Source of the DNA: Flavobacteriales bacterium
GTDB lineage: Bacteria; Bacteroidota; Bacteroidia; Flavobacteriales_F; PHOS-HE28
Reading direction: 5' to 3'
DNA: 7,826 nt
Assembly (NCBI GenBank): GCA_020854015.1
Contig: JADZGG010000347.1
Span: 1-7,826, forward strand
In this document: piece by piece, positions 1-5,314 of the stretch
How the letters are laid out: every line of letters begins with the position of its first letter
Position numbering within the stretch: the stretch's first letter is position 1
Translations under genes and position numbers: made by a program
The notes under the pieces: generated by a model
What the model saw: the letters and a program-made list of their open reading frames with translations, nothing else
Database searches by the model: none
Told to the model about the DNA's origin: nothing

Positions 1-1
1 C

Positions 2-97
2 CTTGAAGGCGGGCAATTCGTTTGGATCAGGGTGTGCGGGCTGAGCGCTCAGGGCATCGGCCCCATGAGCCTGCCCCTGCGCGCGATGGCGGCTTGA
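2..97 (+). CDS. C-terminal fragment of an unknown protein, possibly ending in a fibronectin III-like domain (5' end outside window)
   Basis: The frame starting at base 2 is open from the window edge to a TGA at 95-97 and gives 31 residues ending in LPLRAMAA. The pattern (hydrophobic-aromatic strand FVWIRVCGLSAQG, then IGPMSLPLRAMA) resembles the last two strands of fibronectin type III-like domains found at the C-termini of Bacteroidota proteins, where a 'WFRV.ai...G.gpwS' pattern is usual. This is recognition by eye on a short fragment. The alternative is a chance open frame, since 31 codons is not long at this GC content. Nothing can be said about the function of the whole protein. Confidence 0.5.
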   Translation, partial: LEGGQFVWIRVCGLSAQGIGPMSLPLRAMAA

Positions 98-260
98 GCC
101 GTGATCCTTGCGGCGCAGTTGGTGCCGGATAGATACTGCAGAGCCCGATGAGCGTCGTTGCACTGCGGACACGTCCAGCTTGGACCGTTCGCTCGTGCGC
201 TGCCGGGGCACGGAAAGGCCTCTTCTTCTGAGGGAGGCGGACATTAAAAGCGTGTGCCTC

Positions 261-268
261 TATCTTGC
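261..268 (+). promoter_or_regulatory. Possible -7 box (TATCTTGC) before the small lipoprotein gene
   Basis: TATCTTGC lies 15 nt before the ATG at 284 and is an imperfect match to the Bacteroidota -7 consensus TAnnTTTG. No TTG is seen at the expected -33 distance. The assignment rests on position and partial match only. Confidence 0.25.
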
Positions 269-283
269 TTAAAACCAACGCGC

Positions 284-670
284 ATGCTCAAGTGGTCGCT
301 CTTCGTGTCTCTGTTGTTCCTACAGGCTTGTGGCACGGGGGAACTTACCTGCGCGGCCGATCAGCGGAAGATCACCGATCCGCACACGGCCTTCGTGGTC
401 GCGGTACCGCGAACGAGCTCCGTGACCATCCTGAACTTTGATGAGCAGCATGATCAGATCGTGCCGCTGAGCGCCATGGCGGAGCAGGAGCATGTACCCA
501 TTGAACACATTGCGGATGGGTCACGGCATGAACTGTATTGCAGCAAGGCTTGCGCGGCCAAGGAGCTCGCGCGTAGGAACGCGATCGTGGACAGCGTGCT
601 GGTCCAGCGTCAGGCTGAGCACGTTGTGGACTCCCTCGTGATGGACAGCATCCGGCGTGGCCTGCTTTGA
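284..670 (+). CDS. Small predicted lipoprotein of unknown function
   Basis: 128 residues from the ATG at 284. This start is preferred over an in-frame GTG at 254 because it puts a compact signal directly at the N-terminus: MLKW, a hydrophobic run at residues 5-15, and the lipobox LQAC with Cys16 as the lipidation site. There is no Shine-Dalgarno sequence. The mature part is about 112 residues, mostly polar. It has Cys23, then a middle segment with beta-strand-like stretches (TAFVVAVP, SSVTILNF), a CSKAC motif (Cys86, Cys90) and a charged, probably helical C-terminus (about 91-128). Three cysteines after the lipidated one could allow a disulfide or a metal site, which is inference. I recognise no family. 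It probably sits in the inner or outer membrane facing the periplasm. The next gene starts 152 nt downstream on the same strand. Confidence 0.75.
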   Translation: MLKWSLFVSLLFLQACGTGELTCAADQRKITDPHTAFVVAVPRTSSVTILNFDEQHDQIVPLSAMAEQEHVPIEHIADGSRHELYCSKACAAKELARRNAIVDSVLVQRQAEHVVDSLVMDSIRRGLL

Positions 671-707
671 ACGGCCAGCGTGCTCAAGCCACTGACCATT
701 CCCGCCG

Positions 708-720
708 AGGCTGCCAGCCT
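708..720 (+). terminator. Weak hairpin after the lipoprotein gene
   Basis: AGGCT-GCC-AGCCT forms a 5-bp perfect stem with a 3-nt loop, 37 nt after the lipoprotein stop codon. No T-tract follows, so a terminator role is only a possibility from its position. Confidence 0.2.
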
Positions 721-754
721 GAAGCTTGAATACCTGGCGTGGCATCGGGTGGAA

Positions 755-788
755 TTGTGCGGGAAGACCTGAGCCATCCGTAGCTTCG
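755..788 (+). promoter_or_regulatory. Candidate promoter for the alpha/beta hydrolase gene
   Basis: A TTG at 755-757 and TAGCTTCG at 781-788 are separated by 23 nt, within the reported Bacteroidota spacing for TTG-N17-23-TAnnTTTG. One base of the -7 box differs from consensus. It would give a leader of roughly 25-30 nt before the ATG at 823. A second box, TAATTTCG at 808-815, matches equally well but would put the transcription start almost on the start codon. Confidence 0.35.
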
Positions 789-822
789 GATCACTGCCAA
801 CTCAGGGTAATTTCGTTCCATC

Positions 823-2055
823 ATGGCGAACGAACTTCTTCACTACTCGACCTTCGGGTCTGGCGATCCCATTCTATTGTTGGCGGGTGGTCCGGGCTTC
901 GCGGCTGGCTATCTACAGACGCTTGCGGAACGATTGTCCGGCGCGTACCAGGTGATCCTGCCGGACCAACGTGGCACAGGAGGGTCCACTAGCGCTGATA
1001 CGACAGCGTTGACGCTCACTTCTTACCTGAGCGATCTCGAACGCTTGCGGGTTCATTTGGAGATCGATCGCTGGACCCTGGTAGGACATTCATGGGGCGG
1101 CATGCTTGCTTCTGCCTACGCGGAGCGATTTACCGACCGTGTTCGGTCATTGGTCCTGATCAACATCGCTGGCCTATCCGCACAGGTCTTTGATACGCTG
1201 CTTCCACATCTGTTGGCGAAGTTGGATGAGGCAGAAAACCAAAAAGCGAACGAATTGCTTGGAAGCCTTGCCACAGCTGTGGATCCCAATGCCGTGCTCC
1301 TTGACCTCTTCCTCCTGCTGCAACCCACCTACTTCGCCGACAACACGCACGCCGTTGAATTCACTCGGTGGCTTGGTCCTGGCACCATGTCCGTTACCAC
1401 CTATAATTCGTTGGTGGCCGACTTGAAGAACATCGGTTTCGACCTAAGGCAACGGATGGGCCATGTGAAGGTGCCTGTCATGCTCCTATCGGGGACCGAG
1501 GATCCATTTGGCGAAGCGCCGATCACGGAAGCACGCTCGGTCTTTCCTCAGGCGTCCTTGGCATTGATCCCGGCCAGCGCGCATTATCCAATGCTGGAGA
1601 ATTTGGACGCCACCGCGCACGAACTACTGGGTTTCCTGCGCGACCCGATGCGCGGGGCAGGCCAGAGCGCCATTGACGTGACCGGCGCGTGGAATGTCAC
1701 CGCACATCAAGAGGTGAACGGAAAGATCCTCGAGATCACTGGATCGTTCACGTTCAACAAGGAAGGCGATCGGATCACCGGATCGGGCACCTTGGACTTC
1801 AAACGCTTCAAGGGAGATATCACCTTTGTCACCTCTATTCTGACAGCTCCACAGAACTATGCGTTCGATGGATCGATGAAGGATGAGTTCGTGTCATTCG
1901 CATACCGCAACGTGGTGAATGACGCAGGCCAATATGGCCATATGATGTTGCGCGTGGATCCGGACGGAAAGCGCATGGAAGGCAAATTCCAGGGTTTTGG
2001 TCCGGAACATCGCAAGGTGATCAATGGTGCAGTGGTTTGTGAACGGCCCGCCTGA
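823..2055 (+). CDS. Alpha/beta hydrolase (S33 / proline iminopeptidase-like) fused to a C-terminal beta-rich domain
   Basis: 410 residues. Residues 1-275 are an alpha/beta-hydrolase fold. GGPG (22-25) forms the oxyanion region and DQRGTGGS (48-55) is typical of S33 proline iminopeptidase-like enzymes. The nucleophile elbow is GHSWGG with Ser90. The acid is probably Asp227 in GTEDP, and the base His254 in SAHYP, so the triad is complete. No signal peptide is visible, so the enzyme should be cytoplasmic. Residues about 285-405 are additional to the usual length of this family (about 280-320): they start with TGAWNV and continue as alternating short strands (KILEITGSFTF, HMMLRVDPDG, KRMEGKFQGF), which looks like a small beta-barrel or lipocalin-like domain. 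The family hydrolyses esters, amides or N-terminal proline peptides; the substrate here cannot be read from sequence. Base composition seems lower in GC than in the peptidase genes (27 of 60 at 1201-1260 by hand count). Confidence 0.88.
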   Translation: MANELLHYSTFGSGDPILLLAGGPGFAAGYLQTLAERLSGAYQVILPDQRGTGGSTSADTTALTLTSYLSDLERLRVHLEIDRWTLVGHSWGGMLASAYAERFTDRVRSLVLINIAGLSAQVFDTLLPHLLAKLDEAENQKANELLGSLATAVDPNAVLLDLFLLLQPTYFADNTHAVEFTRWLGPGTMSVTTYNSLVADLKNIGFDLRQRMGHVKVPVMLLSGTEDPFGEAPITEARSVFPQASLALIPASAHYPMLENLDATAHELLGFLRDPMRGAGQSAIDVTGAWNVTAHQEVNGKILEITGSFTFNKEGDRITGSGTLDFKRFKGDITFVTSILTAPQNYAFDGSMKDEFVSFAYRNVVNDAGQYGHMMLRVDPDGKRMEGKFQGFGPEHRKVINGAVVCERPA

Positions 2056-2120
2056 AAGACCCTGCGATCGCTTCCATTGCGACCGTAGCTGAACATTTCC
2101 AAGCCAACGAGGGCAGGCCA

Positions 2121-2139
2121 CCTACCATTTCAATGGAGG
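2121..2139 (+). terminator. Hairpin downstream of the hydrolase gene, possible terminator
   Basis: CCT-a-CCAT, loop TTCA, ATGG-AGG forms a 7-bp stem with one bulged A, 65 nt after the hydrolase stop and before the upstream region of peptidase copy 1. There is no T-tract. It is a possible factor-independent or processing hairpin, judged only from structure and position. Confidence 0.3.
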
Positions 2140-2158
2140 CTGTCACCGGAGCACGGAC

Positions 2159-2172
2159 CATCGGTTCCGATG
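2159..2172. promoter_or_regulatory. Inverted repeat upstream of peptidase copy 1, possible regulator site
   Basis: CATCGG-TT-CCGATG is a perfect 6-bp inverted repeat with a 2-nt centre. It ends 37 nt before the -7 box at 2210, a position where an activator could bind. The corresponding segment before copy 2 (about 5107-5120) is similar in sequence but has lost the symmetry, so the site would act on copy 1 only. A chance palindrome is possible. Confidence 0.25.
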
Positions 2173-2209
2173 CACAGCGCACCGCCGTAAAACCAGGGCG
2201 GGCCGCAAC

Positions 2210-2217
2210 TACATTTG
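2210..2217 (+). promoter_or_regulatory. -7 promoter box (TACATTTG) of peptidase copy 1
   Basis: TACATTTG matches the Bacteroidota -7 consensus TAnnTTTG exactly. The same octamer occurs at the equivalent place before copy 2 (5169-5176). No clear TTG is seen about 20 nt upstream. It predicts a leader of about 125-130 nt before the ATG at 2352. Confidence 0.65.
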
Positions 2218-2289
2218 AGGGAACGCGCTTCCGCTAACGCAACCGCACCGGCCTGCCTGATCCACACGTAGCACGTTCCGTGAACGCTC

Positions 2290-2305
2290 GGTGGCGCTGC
2301 CCACC
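2290..2305 (+). other. Conserved leader hairpin, copy 1
   Basis: GGTGGC at 2290-2295 can pair with GCCCACC at 2299-2305 (one bulged C), with a 3-nt loop, 46 nt before the start codon. The counterpart in copy 2 (5252-5268) folds into a better stem with a loop of the same size, so the structure is kept although the sequence has changed. It may affect mRNA stability or translation; the function is not shown. Confidence 0.4.
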
Positions 2306-2351
2306 AACGATACCGGCAGTGGACAGGTGAACCGGTGGAACACCACTGCCC

Positions 2352-3668
2352 ATGCGTCGACCCCATGCCCTTCTTTTCGTGATCGCCCTGCTGCTTCCGG
2401 CGTGGGGCATGGCGAGCGGCCTGGCCGCACCCCAGGAGGAACCGGCCGAGGAGGACCCACAGGTGAACTACGGCTTGTTGCCCCCTGCCCTGCACGCCCT
2501 GCCCGGTGCGCCCATCGTGAAGCGCGGACCCTCCTTCACCACCTCCTTGCCCAGCAAGGTGGACCTGAGCCCCTGGTTCCCACCGCCGGGCAACCAGCAC
2601 CAGCAATACAGCTGTGCGGCATGGGCCAATGCGTATGGCGTGCAATCGTATTGCAGCAACCGCCGCAACAACCGCTACGGGCGCCGCACCGGCGTGCCCG
2701 ATCCGGACGTGGCCTACAGTCCGGCCTACCTGTTCAGTTTGTACAAACAGACCTTCGACACGCTGCCCTGCAACTACGGCGTCAACTTGGACGCGTTCCT
2801 GGGTTTTACGGACATCGCCGGCCTGTGCACCATGAGCGAAGCGCCCTACGATACCAGCCGCACCGGGTGCCACGTGCAGATTCCGTCCTCGTTGATGAGC
2901 CTGGGCGCGAGCCTGGCGGTGCGGGGCCTGGTGCCCAAGCCCACGTACCTGAGCCAGAACGACCTGGACCAGTGGAAAGCCCACCTGGCCGCAGGCGAAG
3001 CGCTGATGGTGCTGTTCGTTGTGGACAGTGTGTCGTTCAGTGCGGCGGGTTTCGAAGCCGCGCGGGAGGAGCGCCCGTTCACCTGGGACCTGGCCACCTT
3101 CGACGGTGTGAACTCCGGTGGCCATGCCATGGCGTGCGCGGGCTACGACGACAGCGACAGCACCTTGTGGGTGATGAACTCGTTCGGACAGAACTGGGGT
3201 TCCCTGGGCTACGTGAAGATCCCGTATGCCAACGTGCGCAAGAAGAGCTTCGGTGCCTACGCGTTCCCGATCCACGGTGCCGGAAAAACGCCGGTACTGA
3301 TCGCCAAGGGTGTGGAGGACAGCGTGCGCACCGGCTTGGACACCACCTACATCACCATGCACACCAACGAGTTCGTCATAGTGAACGGGGTGAAACTGAT
3401 CTTCACCGGACTGACGCCTAACGGCATATTCGCCAACGTGGCGGTGTCGAACATGGGCACGAACGATGCGCCCTACATCTTGCGCATGAAAGAGGGCGAG
3501 GAGTGGACCTTCTTCAACTACGGGAAGAGCATCACCTACGCGTGGAGCGGGGCCGTGGGAACCGGCGATGAAGGGACCTTCCGGGCCGTGAGCGTATCGG
3601 CCACGGACGATCCTGCCGTGCGCGCCTTCCAGCAACAGTTGCGCGAAGCCGGGCACTTCCAGCGCTGA
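2352..3668 (+). CDS. Secreted papain-like (C1 family) cysteine peptidase, copy 1
   Basis: 438 residues. Start MRRP is shared with the paralog at 5315. Residues 1 to about 21-25 form a signal peptide (hydrophobic core LLFVIALLLPAW, cleavage near GMA or ASG) without a lipobox. A short linker with PQVNYG (36-41) replaces the usual ~100-residue I29 propeptide. The C1 domain begins at VDLS (70-73). It has oxyanion Gln82 and nucleophile Cys88 (QHQQYSCAAWA), then YSPAYLF (122-128), then His258 in SGGHAMACAGY and Asn276 in MNSFGQNWG: the full papain Gln-Cys-His-Asn set at correct spacing. Further cysteines at 101, 140, 159, 173 and 262 could form disulfides. Residues about 312-438 form a C-terminal domain I do not recognise. 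No type IX sorting domain is evident. It should cut proteins in the periplasm or outside. It converges with the S41 gene, with 24 nt between the stop codons. Confidence 0.9.
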   Translation: MRRPHALLFVIALLLPAWGMASGLAAPQEEPAEEDPQVNYGLLPPALHALPGAPIVKRGPSFTTSLPSKVDLSPWFPPPGNQHQQYSCAAWANAYGVQSYCSNRRNNRYGRRTGVPDPDVAYSPAYLFSLYKQTFDTLPCNYGVNLDAFLGFTDIAGLCTMSEAPYDTSRTGCHVQIPSSLMSLGASLAVRGLVPKPTYLSQNDLDQWKAHLAAGEALMVLFVVDSVSFSAAGFEAAREERPFTWDLATFDGVNSGGHAMACAGYDDSDSTLWVMNSFGQNWGSLGYVKIPYANVRKKSFGAYAFPIHGAGKTPVLIAKGVEDSVRTGLDTTYITMHTNEFVIVNGVKLIFTGLTPNGIFANVAVSNMGTNDAPYILRMKEGEEWTFFNYGKSITYAWSGAVGTGDEGTFRAVSVSATDDPAVRAFQQQLREAGHFQR

Positions 3669-3672
3669 GGTC

Positions 3673-3693
3673 GCCGTTCGCTCTCGGGACGGC
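3673..3693. terminator. Hairpin between the convergent C1 and S41 peptidase genes
   Basis: GCCGTTC (3673-3679) pairs with GGACGGC (3687-3693), one G-T wobble, leaving a 7-nt loop. It fills the 24-nt gap between the two stop codons and could act for both directions, though no T-tract follows on either side. Confidence 0.35.
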
Positions 3694-5015
3694 TACTGTC
3701 CTGTGCGGATCAAACGCATCGATTCCTCCATCGCCGCATCCCTACCGCGGAGGTGATCGCTCACCGTACCAGCTACGGAATGCGTGGGCCGCACACCGTG
3801 CCCATCGTCCGCTCGCGGCAGCAGTTGCCAGGTCTTGCGCGAAACGGTGCAGGCGATGCGTGTGTGCGTGAGCCTGGTGGTGCGCGCACTGCCGCTGAGC
3901 ACGGTGCGGCCGCCACCCGCCTCTTCGCCGATGAGCGCACCGCGCCCTTGCATTTCCAGTTGGGCCAGCACCATGCCCGTGGCGGAGAAGGAACCGCCGT
4001 CCATGAGCGTGTACAGCGTGCCGGCGTATGGGACCGCGACGGGTCCGGTGGTGCCGCTCGCCGGTCCTTCGGCCACCAGCGTGAACGGCTCGGTCAGCAG
4101 GTGGGCGAGCAACAGTTTCGCCAGTGCGGGATCGCCCCCTTGGTTGCCGCGCAGGTCGAGCACCAGGCGGTCCACGCCCCGCTCGCGGATGCGCGCAAAG
4201 GCTGCGCGCAACTGATCGGCCGGCTTGCCATTCGCGTTGGTCAGCATCGCCGTTTCGAAGCTGGGGATCACGAGCATAGCGATGCCGGTGTCGGGCCAGG
4301 TGAGTTCCATGGAGCCCGGTGCTTCCTGCCTGCACGATGGCCACCGTGCGCGGATGCTGTCCAGCGGCAGCGCCGGCACGCGCGTTGAACGCTCAGGACC
4401 ATCCACCTCGTGCAGCCTGACCTCGAAGTGCGTGGGTTCGCCGAACGCGAAACGGTAGTAGGCACGGAACCACTGATCAAGGATCCAAGCGGGATAGGTG
4501 GCATTGTACCCGTCGCGCACCTGGCGCTCCATCAGCGCGCGCACCACGTCCTCGGCGGGGCTCTCGTTGATCGACAGGATGCGATCGCCGGCATGCACGC
4601 CCGAACCGGCCGGTCCGTCACAACGCACGAAGAGGCTGTCGCCGAGCAGGAGCACGTCGATGGGCAGGTAGCTGTGCTCCGCGCCTTCATCCGCTGGCAG
4701 GAACAGCGTGTGCCCATCGCCCAGCAGCGGATAGAGCGTAGTGATGCTCGCGAGGAAAGCCCGTGCGCTCGTCGGTGCGTTCAACGTGTTGGACAGGCTG
4801 TCGAACCATTGGTCCATCCGTGCGCGTGTGGTGTAGCGGTACGGAGCGGGGTGCTTCTTCTGGATCAGGTGGCGCAGCTGCTGCAGGTCCGCGCGCAACT
4901 CGGTCGGCGTGAGCAGCTGTTCCGCGCGTTGAAGAGGCACTTGCGCCCGCAACGGCAGACCCAATGTCAGCAGCAGCAGCACGAACGGAAGTGGATGTGG
5001 TCGAAGAGGTCCCAT
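3693..5015 (-). CDS. Secreted S41-family serine peptidase (tricorn / C-terminal processing type)
   Basis: 440 residues from the ATG at 5015. This start is chosen because MGPLRPHPLP followed by a leucine-rich core and LRA|Q (cleavage after Ala24) is a clean signal peptidase I signal. The frame is open 96 codons further upstream, but that stretch lacks protein-like character and covers the intergenic promoters. Residues about 36-95 are a helical N-terminal region. LGDGHT (98-103) is the characteristic S41 motif with His102. Residues about 115-160 look PDZ-like (LPIDVLLLGDSLFVRC, AGDRILSIN). The catalytic core has LVLDLRGNQGG (284-294), the nucleophile Ser344 in GGSFSAT, and GEEAGGG (363-369) with the Glu expected in tricorn-type enzymes. 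GVRPTHSV and GRDAAME close the fold. It probably degrades or trims peptides in the periplasm. It lies between two C1 peptidase paralogs, convergent with the first and divergent from the second. Confidence 0.9.
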   Translation of the reverse strand: MGPLRPHPLPFVLLLLTLGLPLRAQVPLQRAEQLLTPTELRADLQQLRHLIQKKHPAPYRYTTRARMDQWFDSLSNTLNAPTSARAFLASITTLYPLLGDGHTLFLPADEGAEHSYLPIDVLLLGDSLFVRCDGPAGSGVHAGDRILSINESPAEDVVRALMERQVRDGYNATYPAWILDQWFRAYYRFAFGEPTHFEVRLHEVDGPERSTRVPALPLDSIRARWPSCRQEAPGSMELTWPDTGIAMLVIPSFETAMLTNANGKPADQLRAAFARIRERGVDRLVLDLRGNQGGDPALAKLLLAHLLTEPFTLVAEGPASGTTGPVAVPYAGTLYTLMDGGSFSATGMVLAQLEMQGRGALIGEEAGGGRTVLSGSARTTRLTHTRIACTVSRKTWQLLPRADDGHGVRPTHSVAGTVSDHLRGRDAAMEESMRLIRTGQ

Positions 5016-5026
5016 GACGTGGCCGA

Positions 5027-5034
5027 CGAAGGTA
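5027..5034 (-). promoter_or_regulatory. Candidate -7 box of the S41 peptidase gene
   Basis: On the - strand this reads TACCTTCG, one base from the TAnnTTTG consensus. It ends 11 nt before the ATG at 5015, implying a very short leader. No clear TTG is visible further upstream. The region 5016-5314 is shared with the divergent promoter of peptidase copy 2. Confidence 0.35.
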
Positions 5035-5168
5035 TCAGCACCGACCGGAGCCGGGGTCACGACGCGTTCGCTTGCGTGCTCACTTCCACGCGACCGGAGC
5101 ACGGACCGAGCGTTCCCGAGCACAGCGTCCAACGGCGATGCACCTGTGGGCCGCGAACCGCTGCTCGC

Positions 5169-5176
5169 TACATTTG
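5169..5176 (+). promoter_or_regulatory. -7 promoter box (TACATTTG) of peptidase copy 2
   Basis: This is an exact TAnnTTTG match, identical to the box of copy 1 and at the same place in the duplicated segment. It predicts a leader of about 130 nt before the ATG at 5315. No obvious TTG lies at the -33 position. Confidence 0.65.
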
Positions 5177-5251
5177 GTAAAAGCGCTTCCTCTCCAACGC
5201 CACCTGCACCGGCCTGCCCGATCCACAACTGAAGGAAGGTCCGCGAACGGG

Positions 5252-5268
5252 TGGTGGCTGTGCCACCA
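5252..5268 (+). other. Conserved leader hairpin, copy 2
   Basis: TGGTGGC (5252-5258), loop TGT, GCCACCA (5262-5268) is a perfect 7-bp stem, 46 nt before the start codon. It corresponds to the hairpin at 2290-2305 in copy 1. It may be a leader element influencing expression; no ligand-binding class is recognised. Confidence 0.45.
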
Positions 5269-5314
5269 ACATCAAAGGCCGGTGGACAGGTGAACGGGCA
5301 CACCCCCCTCTCCC

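Larger units (their letters stand above)
2145..3668 (+). repeat. Direct long repeat, copy 1 (promoter region, leader and C1 peptidase gene)
   Basis: Sequence similarity with copy 2 begins at a 15-nt identical block (2145-2159 equals 5093-5107). It continues through the perfect TACATTTG box, leader blocks 2225-2232, 2245-2266 (one mismatch in 22) and 2319-2332, and the whole coding region to its C-terminus. The copies differ by many synonymous changes and small indels in the leader, so this is an old gene duplication and not a recent or assembly duplication. Confidence 0.8.

Noticed and set aside
27..278. 83-codon open frame on the - strand near the left edge
   Set aside because: It has no recognisable motif, it overlaps the + strand partial gene and the lipoprotein leader, and its composition is low in complexity.
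254..283. Upstream GTG start for the small lipoprotein
   Set aside because: It would add ten residues before the signal peptide, and a possible promoter box lies inside this stretch. The ATG at 284 gives a normal lipoprotein signal.
671..772. Open frame after the lipoprotein stop, in the same frame (about 30 codons from a GTG at 680)
   Set aside because: It could be a read-through tail or a remnant, but 30 open codons are expected by chance at this GC content and no family resemblance is seen.
2575..2740. Recent gene conversion between the two peptidase copies in the strongly conserved block around the catalytic Cys
   Set aside because: Synonymous differences are spread through the block, so protein-level constraint explains the conservation better than recent exchange.
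2291..3421. 376-codon open frame on the + strand in another frame of peptidase copy 1
   Set aside because: It is rich in Arg, Gly, Pro and Ala with no domain, and it overlaps a gene with clear catalytic motifs.
2130..3656. 508-codon open frame on the - strand opposite C1 peptidase copy 1
   Set aside because: It mirrors the codon phase of a GC-rich gene with complete catalytic motifs. Its product is rich in His, Gly, Val and Arg and has no recognisable domain. The similar frame opposite copy 2 (5465-6769) exists for the same reason.
5016..5303. 96-codon N-terminal extension of the S41 peptidase
   Set aside because: It would bury the signal peptide inside the protein and covers the duplicated promoter and leader of peptidase copy 2. 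The ATG at 5015 gives a proper signal sequence.
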